The translations under genes were made by a program, and so were the position numbers. Positions 11,560 to 23,662 of a stretch of 64,000 bases of DNA are shown one piece after another. This stretch comes from Epiperipatus broadwayi (taxonomy: Eukaryota; Onychophora; Udeonychophora; Euonychophora; Peripatidae), in NCBI GenBank assembly GCA_028023455.1, contig JAQFVV010013318.1, positions 1 to 64,000 on the forward strand, written 5' to 3'. Numbering within the stretch: the stretch's first letter is position 1; each line of letters opens with the position of its first letter. A model generated the notes under the pieces. The model was not told the origin of the DNA. It ran no database searches and worked only from the letters and a program-made list of their open reading frames with translations.

Positions 11560-12240
11560 TTTTTGAAAGTGATCATGAGAGATAAAATGTTGATGATTTT
11601 ACTTCAAAAAACATTTTCTCTGGCAATCAATATAATTTTATACCTGGAAGAAGTTTATTGGACGTTTTAATAAATTATGTTCATTATTAAACATCTTCAC
11701 TAGTTAATAGGCTGAAATCACTGCATATTTATATTGATTTGTCTAACGCATTTGATACTGTTAATCATACTACTTAAATTAAATGATGTTATTTATATAG
11801 TTTTCATGTTTTTCTTGATCTTTGGTTGGAGAGTTCTTTAAAATATAGAAAACAGTTGCTAATATTTTTGGTATTATTAATAATGTGATCATAATTAATC
11901 ATGTATTCCACAAAGTTTCAGTTCTTGGTACTCTATTATTTTTAGTTTATATCAACCATTTATTTTCAATGAAACTAGACTAAGATTTTTGGTTTCATTG
12001 AAGATATTGTTTTCTTGTAATGCTACTTATTATTGCTGCCTTGAAAAATAAGTAAATAAGATTTTGAATTAATTAGTAAAAGGGTTGTATATATTAGGTC
12101 ATTAGTAAATTTGGATAAACTAAAGATTATTTTTCTTATAAGAATAATTATTGCTCTCTTAAGATTAAAAATATGTTGTGAATATATTTGACATTTTAAT
12201 AGTGTGTGTACTTGTAATAATATTTTTTTTGATAAATACT
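11560..12240 (+). pseudogene. decayed non-LTR (CR1/Jockey-like) reverse transcriptase
   Basis: Short in-frame pieces in the right order match reverse transcriptase signatures, broken by stops and shifts. They are NQYNFIPGRSLLDVL (about 11625-11680), YIDLSNAFDTVNH (about 11730-11770, the motif with the first catalytic Asp), HKVSVLGTLLFLVYIN (about 11910-11955, equivalent to the PQGSVLGPLLF motif), and LVNLDKLKIIFLIR (about 12106-12145). The FADD catalytic box region near 11995 is degraded to a phrase ending DIVF. The fragment has no visible endonuclease, ORF1 or tail. The assignment to the CR1/Jockey group rests on these motifs and is tentative at clade level. Confidence 0.65.
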
Positions 12241-12890
12241 TATTGTTATTTAGAATATACATCGATTTTTTAAAATAATTATTGTTATTTAAAATATATA
12301 TCGAATCCAGGTTATTCTGGGTAAAGCATATTACATATCTTAATCAACGGTTATTACATATTTTATACTAGTTATTTTTTATTCAGCTATTTTTTTTTCT
12401 AGGTCAGTCCTTCTTTTTAATTACATTGCCAAATATCACAGCATTTTATTTTACAATATTTCTATATGGAAAAAATATTTTTTCGTGTGTGTATATATAT
12501 ATATATTGAGTGTTTATAGAATTATATTTGGCACTCTATCTTTGGTGGCTCGATTACTCATCTGTCCAAGCTATACTCCATATTTAATGTGAATTATTTA
12601 TATCAATTTTCAATTGTCATGGCATTTTTATAGTAAATATTTTCTGCTTTCTAAAGTTTTTCTTCTTAATGTTCACCTTTTGCTACTTGTGACTTTATTG
12701 TATTTCTCTTCATTTATTTTTTCAATTTCCAAATTTTATACATAAGCTTCTTGTACACGATTTTTTTCTTGTTTGGAATTTTCAAATAAGTGCAATATAC
12801 TTTGTGTTGACGTCATAGAATAAATTGAATTGATACATGGGTCAATGTATTCTTAAAATTAAATCGTGTTGATTTCATTAATAAAGAGTG
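12241..12890. other. AT-rich non-coding stretch
   Basis: Nothing is recognised apart from a short (TA)n at about 12488-12506. It may include decayed tail of the LINE to the left. Confidence 0.5.
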
Positions 12891-13884
12891 TACACCTGGG
12901 TCTCTTTTTACGTGGACTTATTTTACACGATTTTGAAGTTACGCGATTCGTGTTTCACCAGAAGTCGATTTCCGATAATGCACTATTACTTTAAATAATA
13001 AATTTTGCGCACTTTTGTTATATTGAAAGTAATAGCACATTATTGGAATTCGACTTTCATCTTAGTAATTTCAATATTTTCAGTGCTTTATAATAAACAT
13101 TTATTTTATATAGCTATGTAAACAATTGTATTACATTCAAATATCAGCCATTCACGCTTATTAACACTTGCAAAGCGTATGCACAATTAGCGTGAAAGGC
13201 TGATATTTGAATGTAGTGCTTTATAATAGTAAGATTTTATGCAGTAATGAAATTAAAATCATGATTTCCACATTTTATGTATACACATATTAAATTTTAC
13301 AATAATATAACTTAAATTTGTTCAAACAATGTGCGTGTTAATTTTGCATTTTAAATCAGATTCTGTTTTTGCTTTTTAAAAAAGAACGTAATCAATTATT
13401 ATTTTCTTATTAATGACACTAATCATTAATGTGCTCTTAAATTCCAACGAGAGCTAAATGTTTGTATGTCTGGATATCCCGAGCTTCTTAAACAATTAAT
13501 AAAATCATCGTCTCAGAGATTAATTACTAATTATGTTGTCACCAGAAAATCATAATTAAAATGTGTATACAAAAATGTAAATTACTGTACTATAAATTAT
13601 GCATAAAAATATATTATTTTGAATAAAATTAAATATTATAGTTAAAAAAAAGTTTGTCTTGTATCAATTTTTTTCAAATTTGAAATTTTTTATTAGTCAT
13701 ATTGTATTTCCTTATTTTTTTTTGCATGAATTTTAAAGTAATTTTACATTGGTGCTTTGCTTTTACGCGAATTTTGAAAAATCACAGACCGCATCCCCCT
13801 TTTTCAATGTAAGTTACTTGCGTGATTTCGTTTGCGGTGTTTTCTGAGGAACCTATCTATTGTGTAAAATGAGACCCAGGTGTA
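12891..13884. mobile_element. TA-flanked inverted-repeat element (MITE-like)
   Basis: The ends are perfect 14-bp inverted repeats, TACACCTGGGTCTC at 12891 and GAGACCCAGGTGTA ending at 13884; the outer TA on each side fits a TA target duplication. The similarity weakens further in (TTTTTACGTGG against ATTTTACACAA). Inside are two further hairpins, 12961-13058 and 13132-13215, and subterminal words such as TTACGCGATT and TTGCGTGATTTCG. There is no transposase, so it would be non-autonomous. The superfamily is not certain; the TA duplication is compatible with Tc1/mariner-type or related transposases. Confidence 0.75.
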
Positions 13885-14749
13885 TATTAACTATGAGATT
13901 ATGAATAGGTTTGCAGTAATTAAGGAACTATTTAGTTTCATTATTAAAATTAGCCTTATCAATAGCCTGAGCGAGGTCTTTACATTTGTTTTGCATATGA
14001 AGAAAATGCACAGAAAGAAAAGAAAAATATTGGACTACCAAAATGTGAATATTTTTAAATGTGGACAATCAAGAAATAAAAAGCTTAATAGTATAAATGC
14101 AATGCATTTTCTCAAATTCATAAATAATGATACCCTTGCAATAAACTTTATGTTTTTAGATATTGAGTTTTTATATATTAAATTGTTTAATTGATTGAAT
14201 AAAGGACAAAGCCAATGTTTTTTTTAGAAAAAAAATCAGCCTTTTTGGTTAAGCTCTTTCAACATCTAAAATAGAATTTCATATTTTTTACATTTACTAA
14301 ATACATGTTAGTTAAAAAATTATATCATTTTTATTAAAAGTTTTATTTTCATATCGAAATTGAAGAATATTAAAAGATGTAATTTTCATTTTACACAAGA
14401 ATATGCACGATTGTAAAACATTTAAAGTGTCCAATTGTTTACTAAAGTATAATTAATTAGTACTATCTCAATGAAAACGTTTATTTTGAAATTCTATGGA
14501 ATATGACACTCACATTAATTGTAAGATTGTGAATTAGATTTATATGCATCACAAGTTATTATGTACCTGTTATTATTATATTACTGACTAATGATTATTA
14601 TATGTTGGAATTTATTGAAGGTTTTCTCTAGTAAGTTGGGGTCAGATTCAAAGAACCAACTCATATAATTAATTTGTTGATATCGCTTAATTGGGCATTA
14701 AACCATAAGTGGTTACTTCTTGAAATTGCCATTATAAGAAAATATCATA

Positions 14750-14754
<5 letters not shown>
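13885..14754. other. AT-rich stretch, one chance-looking ORF
   Basis: A 104-codon plus-strand frame (13880-14194) starts on the edge of the inverted-repeat element and runs into AT-rich sequence. It has no motif, signal peptide or helical pattern that I recognise, and I do not treat it as a gene. Otherwise nothing is seen. Confidence 0.45.

Positions 14755-14830
<76 letters not shown>
14755..14830. repeat. (TA)n microsatellite at a Penelope 5' break
   Basis: About 76 bp of TA dinucleotides that end three bases before the first recognisable codon of the Penelope-like element. Confidence 0.95.
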
Positions 14831-14833
<3 letters not shown>

Positions 14834-14834
<1 letters not shown>

Positions 14835-15835
14835 TCACTTTCTTTTCTAGATGTTTTAATTGCAAGAAAATGTGATGAAACATTGTCAATATCAGTTTAC
14901 AGAAAATCCACTCATACAAACAGATATCTTAATTTTAATTCTCATCTTGCAAAATTTTTTTCTGTAGCTAAAAATCTTTTCACTAGAGCTTATAATTTAT
15001 CTGATACATCTTTCTCAAGAAATAGAACTTACAAAAAGTATTCTGCTTTCTAATAATTATAATAAAAACATCATATGTAGGGCTTTATATAACATTAATA
15101 CTAAAAAGAAAAAAAGAAGATATAATTGATAATTCCTCTTTTAATAGAGTAATTTTGCCTTACATTAGGGGGGTTACTGATAAAATCAGTAGAAGACTAT
15201 CTTGTTTTAATATAAAGACCACATTTTTACTGGCAAAAAAAATGGTGATTTTTTGTATAAACCTAAATACAGAATATTTTTGGAACACCAAGGAGTTTAT
15301 GAAATTCCATGTTTCCAGTGCTCAAAAGGCTATGTGTGTCAGTCTAATAGACATATTAAAGTCAGAATTAAGGAACATAAAATGTTTTCATCAATAAATT
15401 TGCATATCAGTTTTTACTTCCCATAATTTAGAAACTTGTCACAAACCTAATTTTGACAATACAAAAATACTTGCTAATTTGGAAAGTTATGATTTAAAAA
15501 CCATGAGAGAGTCAATTGAAATATTAAAGAGACCTACTGGTTTAAATAGAACTGATGAAACACAATGTATTCCAGCTATATGGAAACCTCTCATTATATC
15601 CAATATTAACTTAAAATTAATAGCTAAAAAAACTGAGGGAAATAAACATTTTGATAAGCCTCGTATTGTAAATGCTGAACCGGAATCTTATTTCTCATCT
15701 TGCACACAGTCATGTTATTTGTTAAGATCTAAGGTTTTTTCTTTCAAAAGTTAACCTTGATAATGGCGGTTGCTATTCTGTCAAAATATTGGTGTTTAAT
15801 GGAAACAATACACGGTATAGCCAAAAAAGTTATAA
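14834..15835 (+). pseudogene. 5'-truncated Penelope-like element (RT end, linker, GIY-YIG)
   Basis: It encodes the C-terminal part of a Penelope-like reverse transcriptase and its endonuclease, broken by stops and frameshifts. Pieces in order are SLSFLDVLIARKCDETLSIS (from 14834), a stop near 15051, then VILPYIRGVTDKISRR (from about 15147), the conserved linker. A shift in the A-run near 15235 leads into GVYEIPCFQCSKGYVCQSNR (about 15290-15350), the GIY-YIG nuclease with YIG replaced by YVC. The C-terminal signature FDNTKILANLESYD and MRESIEI follows (about 15450-15520). A 3' untranslated phrase, GATAATGGCGGTTGCTATTC at about 15759, is typical of the end of these elements. The fingers and palm of the RT are missing. 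It is inactive. Confidence 0.85.
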
Positions 15836-15938
15836 TATATATATATATAATATTATCCGATGTCTAATTTTTTATACATCGGATAATATTATATATATAT
15901 ATATATATATAATATTATCCGATGTCTAATTTTTTCAA
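15836..15938. repeat. AT tract with inverted and direct copies of a 26-bp unit
   Basis: A unit TAATATTATCCGATGTC... occurs at 15848 and 15910 in direct orientation, with its complement ACATCGGATAATATTA at 15875-15890 between them, all separated by (AT)n. Either neighbouring pair can fold into a strong hairpin. Confidence 0.85.
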
Positions 15939-16789
15939 AGCAATATACTTAATTAAATAATTGAATATTTATAAATACAGTAATTAGATAAATAAAAATT
16001 GTATCGACATAGGAACACTTTCAATTATTCTAGTAATATTTGTCAACTAAGACATTTAAAGAATATCCTTCCAACAATTCCATGACCTTAATGATTGCTG
16101 CCTTGTAAATTAAATAATGTTTGTATTTGTATGTTAGCATAGCTTCCTTTATTTTCATTTTATTATTTTTTTTCAGTATTTTTATATTACTAAAATTGAA
16201 GTCCAAACCTTAAATACATGACTTACTACAGTTGTAAAAACAGATGCTCGAATAGTATTATCTATTTTACAATTTTGTTTTGATTTCTGAACTCGATTTA
16301 ATAGCAGCAAGTGCAATTTAACACCGTCTACATTAAATAAATTAATAAATAACTCTAAAGATAAAACCTCATTTATAAATAGAAATTGTGTCATTTATAA
16401 ATGGATATGTAGGTACGGTAGTGTATATATAGGAGAATCAAGATGGAAAAATAATTAAAGAACACTTGCTGTTATTAAAATGGATTAAGAAATCAAAATA
16501 AAATTGTAAAGTAGATAATATTTCAGCATCTGTTTTTTTTTTACCATAATAATTTATGTATTTATGGTTTTGACTTCAAATTTAATAATTATAAACATAT
16601 TGCAAATTGAAAAAAAAATAACAATAAAATAAAAATAAAGCAAACTATGCTAATATACAATTACATTCATGACTTAATTAACAGGCAGGCAGCAAATGTA
16701 AAAGTCACAGAATTTTGTGAAAGTTAGCTTACAAAGTGTTACTTGAAATGAATACCAGAATAATCGAAACCTCTCCATAGTGGATATTT
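15939..16789. other. AT-rich non-coding stretch
   Basis: No gene recognised. Short open frames on either strand have no motifs. Confidence 0.5.
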
Positions 16790-18124
16790 TTTTTGCAAAG
16801 TTATGTACCAAATATCTAAATGATAAAGATGTACAAGTTGATTAAAAGAATGCAGTATTAATATCAATATTTAAAATGGTGATAAAGAATTTATTATAAA
16901 TTTCAGACCTATCAGCCTTTTATCAGTTTTATACAAATTTTTTACTAAGATAATTACAACTCATCTACAGAGAACATTGGATGTCCACCAACCAAGAGAA
17001 CAAGCTGGATTTAAAAGTGGTTTTACTACAGTAGATCAAATCCAGGAATTTAGAGGAGGTATAGGAATGAGAAATAAATATGGGAGGTCATTATGCTTCG
17101 GATTTGAGGTTATGAAAAGGCATATGATTCTATAAACATTTCTTCAATGACTAATGCATTGGATTATCAAGGTATAGATCCAGGAAATTGACATATTTTA
17201 AAATAAAATTTATTAAAATGCAACAGCAATAATTAGATTACATAATGATACTAGGACAGTCAGCATTGAGAAGGGTGTAAGATAGGGTGACACCATATCT
17301 CCAAAACTTTTTACATAAGTGCTGCTAAATATTTTGTGGGTTAAATTTGCAGATGTAGTTGTTTTTGCACTTAATGCTTTAGAACTGCAGAAAATGTTAC
17401 AGGAGTTATTAGATGAAAGTTGGCCAGTAGAACTAAAGGTAAATGTTAAAAAGTCTAATGTAATATTCAATGGAATTTTTCAAATTATAAAAATAATGAT
17501 TGATTATGATGAGTTAGAAGAAGTTAACAGCTACAAATACCTTGGTCAGATTATTAATGCAGGTAAAAACATAATGGATGAAATTAGTCATAAAATTAAA
17601 CTGGGTTGGAGTGCTTTTGGTATAAATAACTTGATATTAAAATAAAATATTACTATGTGTTTGAAAAGTAAGGTTTTTAATAAATGTGTTTTAGCAGTTC
17701 TTACTTATGAATCTGAGACTTGGCCACTTAATAGAAAAGCAATACAGAGATTTCACTCCACTGAAAAAGTATGGAGAGATGAATATTACTAGTAACAATA
17801 AGAGATCAAAAATGCAATATACAGGTAAAAGTACAAACATGTTTTATTTACATCATTGAAAAAAATTAAGACAAGTGAAATTGGGCTGGACATATTGATA
17901 GAACATATGATAGTATATAGACAATTGAAATCTTAAAATGGATTCCAAGAGACTGTAAAACACCCAGAAAAAAACACATGTGAAATGGATGGATGAACTA
18001 AGAAAGTTTGCAGATGTAATGTAGTGAAAAAAAAAAAAAGATCAGAGAAGATGGTTTGAACTTGGAGAGACCTTTTTTCTACAGAGGATTGATAATGGTT
18101 GATGGTGATGATGATGATGATTAT
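16790..18124 (+). pseudogene. 5'-truncated RTE-type LINE, copy 2
   Basis: This aligns with the better copy at 48954-50969 from the phrase around 49580 to the 3' end. It encodes remnants of the reverse transcriptase palm and C-terminus. Visible pieces are FRPISLLSVLYKFFTK (about 16905), REQAGFKSGF (about 17000), VKFADVVVFA (about 17340) and the C-terminal ELEEVNSYKYLG (about 17508). A deletion fuses the region before the catalytic box to FAD, removing the second Asp of the FADD motif, so this copy cannot be catalytic. It ends with the family's GGATTGATAATGGTTGATGG phrase followed by a short (GAT)n. Confidence 0.8.
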
Positions 18125-18342
18125 ACTGGTGAGAGTTGGTCATATGTAGATTTATAAACAGAAAGTTTTAAATACCAGAGGTTTTCTCTGTGTTAGATAT
18201 TTTCAATCACATAAACATATCACTATTACAAGATATAATTGGAAGATTATTAATTGAAATTAATCAAAATTTACTTTGCATACTTAATAAATAATTACCA
18301 TTGTTTTCTACCAATCTAACTATAGCCATCATCAAAATAATA

Positions 18343-18353
18343 ATAATACTAAA

Positions 18354-18439
<86 letters not shown>

Positions 18440-18470
18440 CAAAGATGATGATGATGATGATGATGGTGGT
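18343..18470. repeat. compound (AAT)n(GAT)n microsatellite
   Basis: About 80 bp of AAT repeats are followed, after ACAACAAA, by (GAT)7 and a short GGTGGTGAT variant. Confidence 0.95.
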
Positions 18471-18796
18471 GATAATGCTAACAATAATAATACCAAACGG
18501 GAGAGAAATGACTCACTAAAGCAACAATCAATAATAAATAGGAGATTATTCCTGTATCATAAATTATGTAATAAAGCATGTTTAGAGTAAATTGCAATAC
18601 AATTGTCTGATAAATAAGTTTAATATGTAAGTAAAGGATTGTTTGTTATTTCTTAAAAAGTGAGTTTTCTTCAGACATATTATTGTCTCATCTGATCAGC
18701 ACATTTATTCCATGCTTACCTTCTATGTGATCTCGTGAAGTATGGTAAATTGTGGATGTGCAGTTGTTATCATCATCACCTATTATACATATATAT

Positions 18797-20928
18797 TGTA
18801 ACGATCAAAATGAAAATGAAGATCGAATCGAACCGCAAAAACAATATCTGCACTACAAGGGTGCCATCTAGGAATTTGAGCCTAGAAAAATTTATAAAGT
18901 AGGCAGATACGCGCTGTTAAGATTCCACTTTCTTTAAATATTCCGACCGTTAGCCCAAGTCACTAGCTCAGCGGAGACGCAGAGATAAAAATCTATAAAT
19001 TTTATATCTTAAATATAAAATAATAAAAGCCACTGCCAGAAATTAACACATAAAAATATTTATTTACGCACATATAAAATAATATTTAAATTTTGAGGAA
19101 TAAATTTAACGTTTATAATTTTATATTGATCTTTAATTCTAAATTTAAGTAGATTGCAAATAATGAGTTTACTATTTATTTAGAGGGTCGAGTATGAATG
19201 GACTACATAGGTCTGCATTTGAAAGGAAAATATTATTCCCTGATTTAACTTTAGGCAACAAATTTCGCAATCAACTGGCGCCAATCCATCTGATACATTC
19301 ATGTATTCAATGTAGCATGATACGACAACACAAAATACTATATTGTCAGGAATGTACATCTGAACAATAAGTAGAAATAGAGAAGAGATTGACTCTCCAC
19401 CAACAGGAATGTGACATCTGTTGGCAAGTAGATCAATAAACAAAAAACTCCATAGGAATGGACTGCGGTCTTCTGCTGACTTACAAACCCATCCATAGGC
19501 AAACAGAGGGTGTGTGGCGTATATCTATAATCCTGCCCGTAGCGGACCTCATACTACATCGACTAATTACACAAATATATCCAATCCATTGAACCAATTC
19601 AACTACGAAATGAATAACCTAAGATTACCCTCCCTTAATATAACTTTACAAACTATATAGCCATTCACGCCCGACTTAATTTTAACATTTAAATACGTTC
19701 GCACAGATTTGTTTAAAAATGTTGGGTATAGATCGATTACATAGATTCCACGGTCAAAAACATTTCAAAATAAACATAAACGATCAAAATACAAAATTAT
19801 TGATACCGACAATTGCAGAGGGATACTTATAAGTAACCCAATAGTATTCACCATAAGATACTTGCTTTGTCACCAATAACTTAAAAGACATCCGAATAAA
19901 TACATTTTAGATACTCACCGTAAGGTATCATTATTTATCGAATGTCTATATATTTTGATCAAATATGAAAACCAAAATATAATTAACCGCAAACGAATCC
20001 ATGCAAGCATCTATAAACAACTTAAATTTCATACATTTAACCAATCTTTACAATAAGAAAAAAAAATTGAAATGATGTTTATCAATCGGAAAACATATAA
20101 AATTAAACATTATTAATTTGATTTAAAGACTTACAAAAGTCAGATAAGAGTCCATTTTAACATTTCAGTTGGCTTGTTTATCAGTTTGTAAAACTTGACG
20201 AAAGTTCTTGATTGATTTTAACAATTGTTCATTTCAGATAGCTTATGGTAGAAGAGTCCAGGTTTTTGCTTTTATTAATTCCCGCGACGCCTCCGTTGGA
20301 AGGGAATGTTCTGAAGATGGCAATAGCTGGTTCAAAGTATCACAGTCTTTTCATTTTTTTTTAATAGAGTGTGTGGTATGTGCATCATACCTCATCTCTC
20401 AAACACAAACGCTGGAACTGTCCAAAAAAAAACTGTATTTCCTTTTTTATATTATCCACCAGGATTCAATGAACAAAACGTCACTAGTCTATCACTTTCG
20501 TTAGGATCTGAGCCAAGTCTTAGTGCTCCCATTGGTCAAGCTAAAATTTCTTTCTTCTCTTATCTAACTTTTCATCTGACTTTTTAATTACACAGCTTTT
20601 AGATAATTAATAAACATAATTTCCATTTACAGATTACAGGAATTAATTAATACCTGTTTTTACTTTAACTTACGTTATTTTTTTATTAAAATATTTTTAT
20701 AAATCTTTTTTTTTATAAAAAATACATTCAAATACCTTTTTTTTATTTATTAAAAAAAAAATATTTTTACAGTTTAGCATCTGTGCGAATATATATACGT
20801 ATAACAAACATTTTTAATTTTAGCGTTTAGTTTTTTTTTACTTTTATTTTTAATACACTTATTTTTATATGCAAACTTAAAAGTTTTTATTTTAAATAAA
20901 TGTAACGACATATTTATATATCGTTACA
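18797..20928 (-). repeat. LTR A of the composite element
   Basis: About 2132 bp, plus-strand start TGTAACGATC, end ATATCGTTACA. The last 28 bases are a palindrome, TGTAACGA then TCGTTACA. The left neighbour is ATATAT. A Cys-rich frame with three CxxC motifs and stops lies at about 19255-19480. Confidence 0.85.
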
Positions 20929-21471
20929 TATCAGTAAACTTCCTCAAAAAACAAAAAAACATTAAAAAAAAAAGAATTTACTTAGTGTTAGTAATTACGT
21001 TACACAAATTGATTATATATGAAAATTTCAAAAGGACAAAACTTTTTTTTACAAGGCAAAACAGTAATTACACACAAATATAATGATTAAAAAAAATGTT
21101 GACTGTTGATTCCCTATTATCAGCTAAATTTCTGCCCCCTCCCTTCCAAGTTTCATTTCTCCTACCTTTTTGTTATTTAGGCAAGTTAAACGATTAAATT
21201 TTAAACAAGACTTTTTTAAAAAAAAAATTATGATTTATATTTATTAATTACGTTTTATTTATTACTTTTTTATTCCTCATATTTCTCTTTACATATGCGC
21301 AATTTTTCTTACTGGCAGTACCTTTTTACACAAAATTTAAACTATACCTTTACGTTAATACAAAACATATATCTATATAATTTTCAGAAAAAATTTACGG
21401 GCATGATTCCCTTTTAAAATTCTCAGGACACTCGTGTTTATTAAAGATCGGCCCAAGTTGGGTAGCCAGTT
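20929..21471 (-). other. first internal region of the composite
   Basis: About 543 bp with no ORF of note. It starts TATCAGTAAACTTCC and shares TTACTTAGTGTTAGTAATTACG and a later C-rich run (CCCCCTCCCTT at about 21134) with the second internal region. On the minus strand that run is a purine tract, but it is about 200 bp from the LTR, so its role is unclear. Confidence 0.7.
21450..21471 (-). other. primer-binding site candidate beside LTR B
   Basis: On the minus strand, LTR B ends CGTTACA and is followed by AA then TGGCTACCCAACTTGGGCC. The pattern TGGC-CCCAAC-GGGC resembles the lysine-tRNA type of primer-binding site, with mismatches. It sets the orientation of the element. Confidence 0.55.
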
Positions 21472-23662
21472 TGTAACGATCGAAATGGGTGACTTAACGT
21501 AATCTGCACTACGGGGCACCATCTAGGCATTTGAACCTAGAAAAATTTATAAAGTAGGCAGATGCGTAAGTCAAAAAAAAAAAATTTTTCTTTTTTTAAT
21601 TTTGATTCCGGTCGTTAGCCCATGTCACTAGCTCAGGGAGTAGCGGAGATTTAATAATATCATATTTTATCTAATTAGATTTCAACATTAAAAAATAAAT
21701 AAAATAATCCACTGCCAGTAATTAGCATACAAACATTTATTTCTGCACATATATATATAAGATTTAAAATTATTTTAGTATTAGTTTTACATTTTAACAT
21801 TTAACATTATTTTTTAACTTTGATTTTTGAATTTAATTTACATTTAATTACTATTACATTCTAATTTTACATTTTAATTAAGTTCGCACAGATAAATTTA
21901 TGAAAGCTTGTTTATAATGTTGAATATAGATCGGTTACATAGATTACACAGTCAAAAACATTTCAAAGTAAACATAAACGATCAAAATACAAAATTATTA
22001 ATTACTGACAATTGCGGAGGGAAATTTATACGTAACCCAATAGTATTCACCATAAGATACTTGCATTGTCACCAATAACTTAAAAGACATCTGAATAAAT
22101 ACATTTTAGATACTCACCGTAAGGTATCATTATTTATCGAATGTCTATATATTTTGATCAAATATGGAAACGCAAAACATAGTTAACCAATAAACAATCC
22201 ATGCAAGTGTCTATAAACAACTTAAATTTAATGCATTTTTATTTAGGGTCGAGTATGAATAGACCAGATAAATTTGCTTTTGCAACTAAACATTCTATCC
22301 CTATTTAACCTTAGGCTAAAATTCGTAGTCAAACTGGCATCAATTCATCTGATATATCGATGTATTCAATGTAATAAAATACGGCAGCAAAAAAGGTTAA
22401 GAGAAGAAATTGCCTCTTATGAGATAGGAATATTACATCTATCTGCAAAGAAGAGCAAAAAAACAAAAAACTCCATAGAAAGGAACTGCGGTATCCGACT
22501 TATAATTCCTTCCATAGGTAAATGGAAGTGTGCGGCGTATGAAGCGATTCTGCCCGTAGCAAATCAATATTACATCTACTAATCACACCAATATATCCAA
22601 TCCATTGACCCAATTTAACCACGAAACAAATAACCTAAGATTACCCTCCCTTAATATAACCTTACAAATCTATACAGCCATTCACGCCCGACTTAAGTTT
22701 AACATTTATATAATTTAACTTAAAGAAAAACAAAAAAATCATGATAAAACTTAAAGAACAAAAAATAAATAAATGGAAATGATTTTACATAAATATATAA
22801 AAAAGAAATACATCAAATAACATTATTAATAAATTAAGTTGGTCAGATAGGATAATATTGCAATCATTTAACTCTGGAAAGTTTAATTTAATGTTCATTA
22901 TTTATAAAGTTCTTACGGTTTAAAACAGTTCCTCTTTATCCGTTGCTTGCCATGAACGTGAATTCCCATGCCGTCCTAAGATTGATATTCTGTTGGCCGA
23001 TTTATTTATTTATCAAGAGGTTTTTGTTCTAACTGGTCCTCAGTGTAGAAAAATGATAGTTCATTTCTCTTTCTTTCCTAGCAAAACTGAAGAAATTGAA
23101 GCTGTGCATCTTTTTCAATCCCCTCAGCAATAACACCTATCTGTCACATCGTAATAATCATAATAACTCACTAATTAATAATTTCCAAATTTTCCTTTTA
23201 TATTAATGTGAAGGATTGAATTTACATTACGTCACTGATGCGATGGTCCTTTCGCTGCGGTCCGATTCCATAGGGATTTCTTCTTATTTGCTAACAGTTT
23301 CTATTGTTTTCCTATCTAACCGGTGTTTTTACATTTAAATGCCGAAGGCTGGTTTACATTTAACTAATTAACAATCATTTCAATTTCTGATTAATTAACC
23401 TGTTTTCCAAATCAAAAATTTTTAAAGATTAATTTAAAGATATAATTTCATCTCCAAATCTTTTTAAAATTTAGTTTTAAAATACTTCTTCTTTAATAAA
23501 GTTTTATTTTATTAATTTTTCATTAAGAGTTTAAGATGATATTTAATTTCAATTTTTAATTCTTAAAGAAAATTTTTAAATGCGAACTTTTTAATTTACT
23601 TTCATGTTTAATAAATTTAAAAAAAAAAAAAAACAATGTAACAAACGTCTATGCTCGTTACA
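21472..23662 (-). repeat. LTR B, diverged copy
   Basis: About 2191 bp, plus-strand ends TGTAACGATCG and CTCGTTACA. It aligns with A and C in the first 150 bp (CCATCTAGGCATTTGA, AAATTTATAAAGTAGGCAGA), in the middle, and at the end, but about 22700-23450 is largely different from A and C. In the region equivalent to the Cys-rich frame of LTR A it is open for 102 codons (22274-22582), though with only one CxxC left. Confidence 0.75.

Noticed and set aside
13880-14194. 104-codon plus-strand frame
   Set aside because: It begins on the terminal repeat of the MITE-like element and has no motif or codon pattern suggesting a gene.
20208-20587. Overlapping short frames in LTRs A, C and D (for example 20208-20504, 25838-26056, 52656-52865)
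   Set aside because: They occur at the same LTR position in different frames and are shifted between copies, so they are not conserved as protein.
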